Assembly (NCBI GenBank): GCA_009602725.1
Contig: WELB01000056.1
Span: forward strand, 720,444-741,506
Origin: Spirogloea muscicola
Lineage: Eukaryota > Streptophyta > Zygnematophyceae > Spirogloeales > Spirogloeaceae
Direction: 5' to 3'
DNA: 21,063 nt
In this document: piece after piece, positions 1-8,919 of the stretch
Position numbering within the stretch: the first letter of the stretch is position 1
Layout of the letters: every line of letters begins with the position of its first letter
Translations under genes and position numbers: made by a program
Notes under the pieces: generated by a model
What the model was told of the DNA's origin: nothing
Database searches by the model: none
What the model saw: the letters and a program-made list of their open reading frames with translations, nothing else

Positions 1-279
1 TGACTAGCTCTTGTGCCAGCAGCTAAGGCTCGACCAGCTTTCTGATGCAGAGCATACGCCTGAGCTCGTTGCAGACAGGTTGACACTCGACGTCGCAGAA
101 ATGACAGATAGGCTGCCGGCATACCCATCTGGGCTGGGAGCATATCCTCGCGTCGTGCATATCCCAGACTCGCTATGTTCTCGAGTAGGGTATAAGGGAA
201 GGAACAACGGTATGTAATTCCCCATCCTCGTGCCATCCTCCCCCCCCTCGCTCGGGCATCGTCCCTCGCCTTGGCGGCC

Positions 280-930
280 ATGGCGGCCCGAGCGGGCGGC
301 TCTGCCGGCGCCGCGCGCCCGACTGCCGCCGCCCGGCTTCGAAGGTTTGCACCAGTGCTTCGCCTGCTGGGAGGCACCACAATCAAGGTGAAGACGCTGA
401 CTGGCAAGGAGATTGAGATCGACATCGAGCCCACGGACACAATCGAGCGCATCAAGGAGCGCGTGGAGGAGAAGGAGGGCATCCCACCCATCCAGCAGCG
501 GTGTGCCGCCGGCGCCCTCTCTGCCTTGCGCCTCGCTTGCCCCCTTCCCCCTCCTCGCTCGCCAGCTCACTTGCCGCGCTCGCTTGCTCCCAATGAGCAC
601 CTCCTCACCCTCCTCTCCCACGACCACAGTTCCGGGGCCCGCCACTTCCCCCCTCCCCTGACACTGCTGCTCCCTTACCGCGCCAGGCTCATCTTCGCCG
701 GCAAGCAGCTGAACGACGACAAGACCGCCAAGGAGTACAACATCGAGGGTGGCTCTGTGCTCCACCTTGTGCTGGCACTGCGTGGCGGCTGCGCGTTGAG
801 TCCCCGGAAGACTAGCACGCTCCCCTCTTGTGAGATTGTTGTTCTCGTTGACAATGAGAACGGGGGGCTGTCGCCCGTGCTATCAGCCAACTCTGACAGA
901 CAAAGACATCCCACAGTGGCAGAGGATTAG
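280..930 (+). CDS. RUB1: NEDD8/RUB1 ubiquitin-like modifier, two exons seen
   Basis: Exons 280-500 and 687-930 join across a GT-AG intron (501-686) to restore [10 protein letters not shown], giving 154 residues. NEDD8/RUB1 is conjugated to cullins to activate cullin-RING ubiquitin ligases. The core starts at [19 protein letters not shown] (about residue 35) and ends LALRGG; Ala before the final LRGG (Ala72 in NEDD8 numbering) separates NEDD8 from ubiquitin, which has Arg there. The ATG at 280 lies in a GCGGCCATGG context. Residues 1-32 are an Ala/Arg-rich leader ending LRLLGG. Plant RUB1 genes are ubiquitin-RUB fusions with LRLRGG before the RUB moiety, so this may be a remnant of, or the end of, a ubiquitin unit; a splice acceptor at 354-355 (CCAG) would allow an upstream ubiquitin exon outside the window. 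The usual Met1 of RUB is Thr here, so the moiety cannot start by itself. A 46-residue tail follows GG and would be removed by a deneddylase. Confidence 0.88.
   Translation: MAARAGGSAGAARPTAAARLRRFAPVLRLLGGTTIKVKTLTGKEIEIDIEPTDTIERIKERVEEKEGIPPIQQRCAAGALSALRLACPLPPPRSPAHLPRSLAPNEHLLTLLSHDHSSGARHFPPPLTLLLPYRARLIFAGKQLNDDKTAKEYNIEGGSVLHLVLALRGGCALSPRKTSTLPSCEIVVLVDNENGGLSPVLSANSDRQRHPTVAED
501..686 (+). other. Intron of the NEDD8/RUB1 gene, stop-free and in frame
   Basis: The donor is CAGCG|GTGTGCC and the acceptor CGCGCCAG|GCTC. Its 186 bp is a multiple of three and contains no stop in the reading frame. Removal restores the conserved ubiquitin-fold strand, and the intron-encoded peptide is Pro/Leu/Ala-rich with no resemblance to ubiquitin. 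Retention would insert 62 residues. Confidence 0.85.
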
Positions 931-1027
931 CTGATTGCTAGAGTATTGCTAGTGTTATGCTTCTGATCTCTCAAACAGCCACGCCCTCACTCCTTCCCTT
1001 GTGTCCATGTACCTGGCCATTGTCGTC

Positions 1028-1032
1028 TGTAA
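1028..1032 (+). terminator. Candidate TGTAA poly(A) signal for RUB1
   Basis: TGTAA lies about 100 nt after the RUB1 stop. UGUAA is the known polyadenylation signal of chlorophyte algae. A five-base match can occur by chance. Confidence 0.35.
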
Positions 1033-1472
1033 CACTCCAGAGCTGAAAGTCAGCAAGTTGCTCCTGATGAGTATTTAGCTGAGTACTGGCCATGGCATCA
1101 ACAGGTTGACAGTGCTTTCTTTGATGATGCTGGGCACCATACAGATGGACTGTCGATTGTGCCGTGAATGTTGTAGGACTGTACACATACGGTGCAGCCG
1201 ATACAAGTTGCTGTGCTGGACCCACAGGTCTGATGGAAATTGCTTGATTCTGCCGCGAACAGAGGCCATCTGTATCAGCGACTGCCACTGTTTTCACTCA
1301 GCAAGCGTGGTCTTAACTCTCATTTTATTCTCAGAATTTGACGCCTGCATACATGAATCTCAGGTCGCAATGTAGTTCTGCGGAGTGCCTTCAGTGCAGC
1401 AGATTCTGGTGTACGATGACAGAACTATCCAAGACTTGACCTGCTATTTGCAGATACGTGTGGCCAACTTGG

Positions 1473-1477
1473 TTACA
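1473..1477 (-). terminator. Candidate TGTAA poly(A) signal for the WrbA-like gene
   Basis: TTACA on the plus strand reads TGTAA on the minus strand, about 180 nt after the stop at 1655. Another TGTAA overlaps the stop codon itself (1655-1659). Confidence 0.3.
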
Positions 1478-1654
1478 CAAGCTGCAAAATTTCGCGACCA
1501 TTTGCATGATAAATTACTGCCCTAGTACAGTTGGCGGCGTGCTCCGCTGAAAGTAGGCACCACACCTCAATCTTGAGAAAGATCTCCATGCTACCGAGAT
1601 TTGAAGCGACTGTCGTGACTGTGCAGTGCTATGACTGGGGCTGTGTATGTTCGA

Positions 1655-4157
1655 TTACAACAATGTTGGCTTAAGCTTGCGTGCCACAGTCGCCATCAGC
1701 TTTCCTTGGTGCGTTGCCAGTGCCAGCTCCTCTGGTAGAGGAGTTCTGGAGAAAAAAGCGGCGGCGATAGTCAGGCCCCTGTGCAGCACTAGGTCAAGTA
1801 CATCTGTGTCATCTAGCATCTGCACTGCCATATCGAATCTGGACTGCAAGCATGACTGGCCCTTCTATGATAGCACGCAACCCGCATACCTGGACCCATC
1901 CCCTGCAAATGTACCAGCTCCGTAAGGTGAGCCTCCATGCACATCCAGGCTGAACATCTGAGCTCCCAACGTATACCCAACCGGCACATAAAGCATCCCA
2001 TGGTGGCAGAGTTGGCTAATGGCTGTCATTCTGCAAGGAAAAGAGTCAAAACATATGAGGCCAAGAGGTGGGCCATGATACAGGCAATGACACCAAGAGG
2101 TCGGCGAACGAAAGAGGCAAGCTGTCTTGCAAGTCTGCTTATCCTGGTCCACCGGCAATCAGGTGATAGATAGACTGAGCACGCACCTTTCTTGCATGTC
2201 TGCTTAATAAGGCCTGCAGAACAGGAACCCATGCACTCTGCAAGGACTGCCAGAAGAGTCTAGTGCAACACTTGACTCTCGCAGGAGCGTGGTGCTTTGT
2301 AGAGGTGCACTTACGCAGTTGTCTCCTGACCGCCTGCCTGCGTGCCGGTGCTGAAGAAAAATCCAGCTGGCTTTCCAGCAAGACCTTGAGTCTGCCACAG
2401 ACTACCTGTTGTATCGAAGAAGGCTTTCATCTGAGCGCACATCATGCCAAATCTTGTGGGGAACCCAAACAAGATTGCATCCGCCTCTGTCAACTGCTTA
2501 GCAGTGATGAGTGGAATGTCCATCTTAGCTGGAGCTCCCATCTTCTCAAGAACAGTATTTGGCAGAGTCTCAGGAACCTGTAGCCCAGGCATTGCACTCA
2601 GCTCATAAGACCGAGACATAGGTGGCAGGCAGCTCCTTTGTTGGCGTGCATGCCTCAGGAACATGGTGTTTCCAAAGACATCCACTCTGTAATGTAAAGT
2701 AACTAGAAGGCAGAAGATTTGTGGTGGGTTCTTCATGTCAGGCCAGACTTTCTAACTTTGCAGCATCATCTATGCCTAGACGCCATAGGAGCACCACTTG
2801 TTCAACACGACATCTTCAAGCAGGCGGCAAATGTGAGCTGATTTAGGGCAGACAGTGCAGTGCAGAATGAAAGAGAGTGAGAATTCAGGGCACAGGACCT
2901 GAAAGAGGAACCCTTCTGCACCCTCGACCATGTCAACGCCCTCCTTCACTTTTTCGGCAAGCTTGGCCACATGACCATACATGGAGTAAAAACTGGATAT
3001 TTTTGACAAGGCAGAAGTGTGAGCTGGTACCCTTAGAAAATCCCAAAAACCATCTAGCGTCGAATTGGACATCCACAAAGCCTATATCCTGTCACAATAG
3101 GACCTGCAGCCACTAATACCAGCTTCTTCCAGCAACCTTTTCCACAAAGAGCTAGCTTGGGTTGCAGACTGTCGCAGTGAGCACAATACCACAGTGGCTT
3201 GCACATGTTTGTAAACAGGGTAAACAGCGGTGCCAAATCAAGCTCGACAACAGCTGCCATCAAGCTGCCATCATGCTGGCAAGTGTGAGCTGAAGTAGTA
3301 GAACCCAAGCTGCTCAGGTTGGCACTCACACAATGTAGACCTTTGAAGTTGCAGGCGACGTGAGCGGTGAATTGGTCGTCGCAGCAGAGTTGGGGGTGGC
3401 ACTGGAAGCAGTCTGCGCCGCAGCTTGTCCCGTCACGGCCGTGGCCGTCGCAACAGCGGCTCCTGCAGTGGCAAGAGCGGCCCCCGCCGACCCTGCAGCA
3501 AGCAAGCGCAGCTGTCAAATACTTTTGTGAACTGGGTGGCCTCGTCCGACTAGCAGGCTAGCCCGCTATCGGCATTCTTGGGCCCCGTCGGGCAGCAGAG
3601 CGTGCCATCAGAGAGAAGCAAGCTGCACTTTGTGGCACAATTGTCACGAGCTCAGAGCCTGGGACTCATTCCCATGACAGCCTCGGCCGAAGGCGCCGCA
3701 CTGCCCTTGCCACCGAGCCGAGGACGCCGCTGGGACCATGCTGAGCACTCGTGGCCGAGAGCCAGGGAGCACTAGTGGCCCAGAACGGGGTCCTGAGCAA
3801 CCTGCTAGTAGGGTGCCTGCATTGGAAGGGTGAGTGGTAGCAGGCCATCGGCGGCGCCAGGCCTGCGGGCGGGCAGGCAGGTGAAGCGGAGCTGCCCGCG
3901 CCCGTGGCGCGCGTCGTGTGAAGCCGATCGGCCTGGACAGTGGGCAGGGCTACAAGGGTGGGGGGGGCAGGCGGAGCCGGGCAGGCGGCGCCAGAGGCGG
4001 GGCAGGCCAGAGAGGAGGCCGCTCACCTCCAGTGGCGGTGGAGACGGGCAGGTCGGCCGCCGGCTGCAGCGCCGGGTTCTTGGTGGCAGCGGATGCGGCA
4101 TGGCCGGTGCCGACGGGGGCAGCGGACGGGACGGCGGAGCTGCGGCCGGGCGCGNAG
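1655..4157 (-). CDS. NAD(P)H:quinone oxidoreductase, WrbA/FQR1 type (5' end missing)
   Basis: This FMN flavoprotein family carries out two-electron reduction of quinones, limiting semiquinone and ROS formation. Six minus-strand exons fit in phase: 4157-4027, 3492-3330, 2992-2899, 2577-2315, 2030-1890 and 1745-1655. Together they give 293 visible residues. Family landmarks, numbered from the first visible codon: [13 protein letters not shown] (94-106, FMN phosphate loop), VPETLP (130-135), FGFPTRFG (166-173), [12 protein letters not shown] (205-216), HHGM (226-229), [15 protein letters not shown] (250-264) and a C-terminal HQGK. The fold is preceded by at least 93 residues rich in Ala, Thr and Ser; plant FQR1-like proteins also carry an N-terminal extension. 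No in-frame Met occurs in the 5'-most exon, which is preceded by a long C tract and CAG, so an upstream exon must exist; it was not identified. One base of this exon (4155) is N. Intron 2898-2578 uses a weak GTCCTG donor. Confidence 0.9.
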
Positions 4158-4220
4158 CTGGAAGGGGGGGGGGCCTGGGCCCTAGCCCGCAGGCTGTCGC
4201 CCGGCCGCTCCAAACAGGAA

Positions 4221-4392
4221 GCGCGGCCAGATTGACTGGTGGCTGGGAAAGGCCAGCCCAAAGCAATGGACAAGGTCTGGAGGAGCCGGAATACGAAGGA
4301 CTAGGACTGAGACATCAGCCAGGGAACGCTCAGTAACCTCTAGTCAGGAGATGCAAGTCTGAGTAGCTAGCCGGCGGAAAGACGTCGCCATA
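4221..4392 (-). mobile_element. 5'-truncated LINE-like copy A
   Basis: Read on the minus strand it gives the end of an ORF (ASYSDLHLLTRGY, stop at 4330-4332), then a short 3' UTR and a GGCTGG-type hairpin at about 4240-4259, ending near GGCCGCGC. It is closely similar to copies at 9563-9712 and 14085-14432. It lies immediately upstream of the 5'-most visible WrbA exon and in the same sense, so it probably sits in that gene's first intron. Confidence 0.8.
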
Positions 4393-4395
4393 GGA

Positions 4396-4447
4396 GCGAC
4401 GAGCTCGCCAATGGAGAATAGGGGCTGGCAAAGCCAACCCAACCAGG
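4396..4447 (-). mobile_element. LINE-like 3'-end fragment L (hairpin and terminus)
   Basis: The minus strand reads GGGTTGGCTTTGCCAGCCCC, then CTATTCTCCATTGGCGAGC. This is the hairpin plus terminal motif of the family, with little else retained. It abuts the 5' end of copy A, so two copies lie head to tail. Confidence 0.7.
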
Positions 4448-4817
4448 AGTGGACAATGTCCTCGCCTCGGCGGTGGAGGCGCGCGATTCTCCCCTCCCCC
4501 TCGTTGCGGGCTGCCCTCTCGCCGCCGCTGCTGCCTCACGCTGGAACCGCCGTTGCCCCTTTGCGGGGAAGCGGCATCGTCGTCGCCCACCGTCTCCTCC
4601 ATCCGCCCGTCTGCTCCCACGGCCCCCGCTCCACTTGGCCGCCGCCTCCCCGCGCTCCCCCCCCGCCTCGCCCTCTGCCTGCCTGCCACGCGCCCCACCC
4701 CCCTTTCCAACCAAAACAAAAAGCAGAAACAAAAGGGAAAACAGGATGCGGCTGCTGATACCGAATGAGCAGCTGTAGAAGCCAAACCCAGGCTCACGGG
4801 CCCAGGTCTATCGCATG
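4448..4817. other. GC-rich low-complexity stretch, no assigned gene
   Basis: Open frames exist in several phases because of the base composition. On the minus strand an ATG at 4602 begins a hydrophilic Arg/Gly-rich frame (MEETVGDDDAASPQRG). It could be a first exon of the WrbA-like gene or of another transcript, but no splice junction ties it to anything. Confidence 0.25.
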
Positions 4818-4900
4818 CGCTTATCGAAAGGGCTCGCCCATTGAGCATTAGGGGCTGGAACAGCCAGCCCCAAAAAGTATAGAACAAAGTACGCTTATCG
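4818..4900 (-). mobile_element. 65-bp LINE-like 3'-end insertion K with 9-bp direct repeats
   Basis: CGCTTATCG occurs at 4818-4826 and again at 4892-4900, flanking 4827-4891. The insert read on the minus strand is the family's 3' tail: the GGGGCTGG/CCAGCCCC hairpin, then a variant of CTATTCTCAATGGGCGAGC and a final CTTT. This looks like a target-site duplication around an extremely 5'-truncated retrotransposition event. Confidence 0.75.
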
Positions 4901-5097
4901 GCTCCCTTCAGCGGTCCATTGCACACGCCTTGCATCTGCGTGATGGCCTCGCTGCAGCCTCGGGATTCCGCCAAGGGGATTGTTTTTCGGCAGCTAGTCT
5001 GTCGGAATTGAGGCTTGTCGGTTTTGAGGCTCCTCACTCGTTGCTACTAAGTGGTCCCTCCTGTTCTAAAATAGCGCTTTAGGCCCCTCCGTCAGTT

Positions 5098-5185
5098 TGC
5101 CCCTTCGAACCTTCGTCAATTCGTTTTGGGCTGGCTTTTCACAGCCCTTCCCCCCATTGGGAGTGCCACTTCTTCTCTTGGAAGA
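5098..5185 (+). repeat. Decayed LINE-like 3'-UTR unit
   Basis: It has the family order CCCCTTCGAAC, TTCGTTTTGGGCTGG, CTTTTCACAGCCC and then ATTGGGAGTGCC. The hairpin's right arm carries an extra CA. This variant tail (CACAGCC...TTGGAAGTG) recurs elsewhere in the window and forms a second subfamily. Confidence 0.65.
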
Positions 5186-5202
5186 GCCACTTCTTCTTCT
5201 AA

Positions 5203-5345
5203 ACACCTTAGTTTGCACCTTAGTTTAGGTCTCCGTATTATGTAGCCCTGTTTAGTTTGCCCTAGACTCTGCCTGAACAATGTATCGGCTTGAATTGGCC
5301 TCCATTTCATTACATGCGCCCCGCGCGCCTTCTCTCTTCTAAACC
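5203..5345 (+). repeat. Dispersed repeat R2, copy 1
   Basis: The block from TCTCCGTATTATGTAG through GCCTGAACAATGTATCGGCT to CCCCGCGCGCCTTCTCTC recurs almost intact at 20758-20895 and partly at 6284-6372. Reverse-strand relatives are at 5700-5850 and 9388-9500. It is non-coding as far as I can see and may be another part of the same retroelement's 3' region or an independent family. Confidence 0.7.
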
Positions 5346-5396
5346 CAGGCGCACCGCATGCATGGCCAAGAGGACGTGCTACTTTTCCGCGGGCTG

Positions 5397-5600
5397 GCCC
5401 CTTCGAACTCTGTTCACTCCTCTTTCTGTGCTGGCCGATCACAGCCATCGCCCTCTACTGGAAGTGTCTTCCTCTGTTTGCACCCCTCGCCCCCTTCTCT
5501 TCTTTAGGGTGTGCTTTAGCGTCTTTCTGGCTCCTTCGAACTCTGTTTTCTTTTTCTTCTGGGCTGGTCTCTCACAACCATTGCCGTGAACATGGAGAGC
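5397..5600 (+). repeat. Two further decayed LINE-like 3'-UTR units
   Basis: CCCCTTCGAACTCTGTTC followed by a degenerate GCTGG...CACAGCC occurs at 5397-5480. CTCCTTCGAACTCTG followed by GGGCTGGTCTCTCACAACC occurs at 5520-5600. Both have the hairpin with CACAGCC or CACAACC right arms, like the unit at 5098. Confidence 0.6.
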
Positions 5601-5699
5601 TATTTCTGCTGCATGAAGAGTCTGTCTCCTTCTCTCCTTTACAGGAGTGAGCTCTTCCAAGAAAAGGCGCGCAATTGCGCATGTAATGATTGGCCAACA

Positions 5700-5850
5700 A
5701 GTGGCCAATCCAAGCCAATTCAATCCAAGCCAATACTTGTATTGGCTTGTACATTGTTCAGGCAAGAGCTAGCGCAACAATCGGGCTAATCTTAGAAAAG
5801 TCCTATGATGCTAATGTGGCTAAGGAAACAGTGTGACAAAGGGGGCAGTG
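5700..5850 (-). repeat. Dispersed repeat R2, inverted copy with internal palindrome
   Basis: On the minus strand it contains GCTCTTGCCTGAACAATGT, as in the R2 core. The segment continuing to the AACAGTGTGAC motif (about 5829-5839) matches 9388-9500. A perfect 11-bp inverted repeat with a 2-nt centre (CAAGCCAATAC / GTATTGGCTTG) lies at 5726-5749, preceded by imperfect CCAAGCCAAT direct repeats. Confidence 0.6.
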
Positions 5851-5958
5851 GCTGCGAATGTCCAGCCCGGAAACACGGACAAGGTCCAGAGGGCCGAAAC
5901 AGTATCAAACAATTATGGAAGAGCCTACAGCGAAGGTGAGCTTATAAACCCCAAGACA

Positions 5959-5989
5959 GCAGCTGCAAGTCGGAGTAACTTGCAGCTGC
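5959..5989. repeat. Perfect 12-bp inverted repeat with 7-nt loop
   Basis: GCAGCTGCAAGT and ACTTGCAGCTGC flank CGGAGTA. It lies in repeat-rich DNA with no convincing gene. The left arm resembles the GATGCAAGTCTGAGTAGC segment of the LINE-like copies, so it may be a rearranged remnant. Confidence 0.55.
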
Positions 5990-6169
5990 AAACGAGGCAC
6001 CCCAATGAGACCCAGGAGGAGCAGCCAGAGCGTGGCCTGCCCGCAAAGGCACTGCGTGACCCAGGGAACGTTGGAAGGAAGAGCTGCTTCCTCCCCATCG
6101 GCCAGGCTTCGCCAACGGGCACGGCCTCGAGCCCCGTGGGGCGCTCGTCGCCTCACTTTGCGCTTTCCG

Positions 6170-6600
6170 GCCCCCAACTTAGCATGCCGGATCTGTGACG
6201 TGGTCACTCGTGGTTATTGAACACCCCTTTCAGCCAATCGTTGCAAAGTCACTGCAGCCCCCTCAGCAGAGAATCACTTGTGTAACCCAAGTCTCTGCAC
6301 TAGCTTTTGCCTAAACAGTGTGTTGGCTTCAGTTGACCTGCCTTTCAATCAATGGGCACCGCCCCCCTTCTCTCTTTCGGCCCCTTCGGACCTTTCTACT
6401 TCTCTTGGGCTTGGCCTTCCACAGCCCTTCCCTTCGGTTGCTTACCGACCATCCTTCTTGACACTTGCTTAAGTATGTGTATCAGCGCTCTCCTGCCCCT
6501 TCGGACCTTGTTCATTTGTTTCGGGCTGGCTTTTCACAGCTCTCGCGCCCTTTGGATGAGCCTACTTTCACAGCCATTGCCCCCCTTTCAAGTAACCTCC
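6170..6600 (+). repeat. Cluster of decayed element ends (ORF terminus, R2 piece, two 3'-UTR units)
   Basis: At 6190-6220 a frame ends D-V-V-T-R-G-Y-stop, a degenerate version of the family's C-terminus. A partial R2 follows (6284-6372). Two 3'-UTR units with CCCCTTCGGACC and a GGGCTTGG or GGGCTGG hairpin start follow at about 6375-6440 and 6486-6560. No host gene is visible. Confidence 0.55.
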
Positions 6601-6611
6601 GCTCTTCTGGA

Positions 6612-6668
6612 AAGAAACAGCTCGCCCGTAGAGAAGAGGAGCTGGCAAAGCCAGCCCAAAAAGAACTT
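6612..6668 (-). mobile_element. LINE-like 3'-end fragment M
   Basis: The minus strand reads TTTTTGGGCTGGCTTTGCCAG, CTCCTCTTCTCTACGGGCGAGC and then TTTCTTT. It is closest to the tail of the copy at 20110-20533. No convincing direct repeats were found at its edges. Confidence 0.7.
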
Positions 6669-6890
6669 CCTGAAGAATTCCTCTACCGCCCCTCATTACC
6701 AGCGAGGCAGGCCTCTCCTTCCCTTGCTGGCGTCTCGTCGCCCCACTGAAAATACTTCTTTCCGCTTGCCTTGGATTGACGGGGGCTGTGATACTCATGG
6801 TTTCCAATGCTGCCCTCTCAAGCTGACCAGCGGCGCCCGCAAACAGGGTGCAGCACTTCCTAAAGACTCGGTGCCTTCGGAGTGTGTCCT

Positions 6891-7048
6891 GCTACCGCAT
6901 GCGTCTATTCATGTCCCTCCACCGTACCCAAGCGCTTGCTTTGCACCGCCGGGCCGGTCGCGCCTTTGCAGCAGCCTCTGGCTTGCGCAGCGGGGTTGCT
7001 GTTTCCCTCTCAGCTCACCTGACTTGCTGTTGCTGATACGAGGGTACC
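6891..7048 (+). pseudogene. Fragment of the LINE-like ORF C-terminus, frameshifted (copy G)
   Basis: Frame 2 encodes YRMRLFMSLHR and then RRAGRAFAAASG, matching YRMRLAVSLQR / RAGRAVAAASG at 15.8 kb and FRMRLSVSLQR / RAGRALVAASG at 20.3 kb. The terminal S-P-D-L-L-L-L-I-R-G-Y lies in another frame with no stop after it. This is a decayed 5'-truncated copy. Confidence 0.7.
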
Positions 7049-8880
7049 AAGAGTGCCTTGCATGCCTAGCCCGTGGCTCCGCTAGGGTTATGTACAATCT
7101 CTGTATGCACCTGGCTGGCTATTGCAGTCGCTCTATTACTATACCTGTATGCAACTGGCTGGCAATCCACAGTCGGTTCTTGAATAGCAGCCGCAGCTCT
7201 GCTTTTACAGCTTTGGCCTCGTAGAGGGCGCGCGGTGTGCCTAAAATCAAGGGAGGCCAAGCGGGAGCTATTACATTGTTCATGCCAAAGACAAGGGAAA
7301 AGCAAGGTTAGGGCTACATAGCAAGGCCCACTGCTTTGTCCTGGGCATCCTCAGCATCCCCTGCTCAACTCCGACAATAATGCTGCCGGCTCTTTGGCTC
7401 TTGCACATCGTCTGCGTCTGTCCATGTCGCTGCAGCGTTTACTGAAGTTATCCCTTGTTTCTGTATGCTGCCTCTGACAGCAAGACTTGCAGCAGGACTG
7501 CCCATCACCCTCAAGCTCAACCGTCTCTTAATCTCATGCGCACCGCGCGCCTTCTCTCTTTGTGACAAGGTTGCTGAGTGGTCCCTCCTAGCCGGGGCTT
7601 TTATGTTGTACACACTTAATCCTGGACCAAATTATGCACGTGGCCTTACAGCCGGCCTTTAAGGTCAGCAATAGTTCTCTTCTGAAGTCCCCATCTACTC
7701 TTCCAACATCCACTGACCAACTCCGCTGCTGTACAAAGCCAGAAGCAGAGGCCTGACCACCTACTGGCGACGGGTCATCAAGACTTCGGCTCAGTGATCA
7801 TTCAACTTGTCCTCTCGCACAATTCGACCATGCCCGGTTACAGTGGATCCTGTTTGACCAGCATCATAAATAATGCCAAGCTTTGGCATCCACCAGGCCT
7901 TTCTCAGGAATGCCCTTGTAGGTGCACGACCGGGGTGACCGTATTCAGGAGGGCTACTAAGAGAGCATAGCTTCTTGCGTATGGGAATGGGACGAGAACC
8001 GAATCAGTGTCTCAGCAAAGCTACTGCAAGCGCTGAAATGGTGCAGTATGCAGACGAGCGCAAATGGCCTCGACTGAAGTCAGAGCACCCCGCCACCAAC
8101 CACGTTATATTATTCCTTTGGCCTCCCTCGAGAAACAGAATACACGAAAATTCCTTTGGGCTCCTTTCCTTTTCATGTGCACCCCCGCTCCTTTTCCTCC
8201 CTCCGGGTTTCAAAGCACGCTCCAACCCTCCCGTGCTTCCTTAGCCCCTCTTAGTCTGCGATTTCGCTTTGTTTGGTCCCGTTCTTTGCACTTCATTGAC
8301 TTTTCATACGAGCAGTATTTCTGTATGAGCAGTATACTGGCACGGCTCAGCTGCAATGACATTTCAAAGCGGACCGCGCACTCTCCCTTGCAGCCTGCAT
8401 CACTGCGTTAATCAGAGGCGGCGGCTGCCCTACTTGACAACTTGAGTAGCAGGACGGTACACTCTTTGAACGAATGCCCTTTCTGGAGTGCCACAAACGC
8501 CCTTCTTGAGCCCGGTGTGCTCCAACTCCCTGGTTTCCTTGCTTCCTGCAAGATGCTGTGTGCGGCTATGAAGTCATGCAAGTGCTTTTCTTGATGGGAC
8601 GGGGCGCTCGCCTGGCCGCCTTGGCGTGTGTGAGCGACCACGTGAACGGCTCTGATTGGAACGTATCTGGCAAAGTATCTCGCAAAGCGGAGGAGCTGCT
8701 GCTAGAGAGCTGCCAGGACTGCCAGCTGACGTGCCTGCAGGCAGTGACAGCAGCGTGCACGCCTGAGTCTGCGGGCTGAATGCACAAGATGACACAACAA
8801 GGTCGATGTATGCATCATCGGGCCCCATCTTTGACTCAGTGGAGCCTTTGCTTGAATGGGCTCAAGCTACACACCAGATG
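7049..8880. other. Long stretch without an identifiable gene
   Basis: No recognisable protein, tRNA or rRNA was seen. Scattered R2-like pieces occur (CATGCGCACCGCGCGCC near 7535, and a diverged CATGTGCACCCCCGCTCC near 8180). Open frames on both strands are short and mutually overlapping. Confidence 0.45.
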
Positions 8881-8887
8881 AATATCA

Positions 8888-8919
8888 GTGTGTCCCCTTC
8901 GCTGCGGGGGGGGACACAC
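8888..8919. repeat. Perfect 10-bp inverted repeat with GC-rich loop
   Basis: GTGTGTCCCC (8888-8897) pairs with GGGGACACAC (8910-8919) around a 12-nt loop. No U-tract follows on either strand and no gene is adjacent. Confidence 0.5.

Larger units (their letters stand above)
931..1654. other. Intergenic region between convergent RUB1 and WrbA-like genes
   Basis: I see no gene. The region holds candidate TGTAA poly(A) signals for both flanking genes. Open frames on both strands here are short and show no recognisable motifs. Confidence 0.5.

Noticed and set aside
4-765. Long minus-strand open frame opposite RUB1
   Set aside because: It is the antisense shadow of the NEDD8 exons in GC-rich DNA and has no motifs of its own.
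3830-4336. Long plus-strand Gly/Arg-rich frames
   Set aside because: They lie antisense to the WrbA exon at 4027-4157 and to copy A, and their composition is that of high-GC shadow frames.
5098-5120. GGTTCGAA-like sequence suggesting a tRNA T-loop
   Set aside because: It is part of the recurring CCCCTTCGAAC unit of the element tails, and no tRNA cloverleaf surrounds it.
6352-7224. 290-codon plus-strand open frame
   Set aside because: It is stitched from decayed tail units, fragment M and copy G in different original frames, so it is not a gene.
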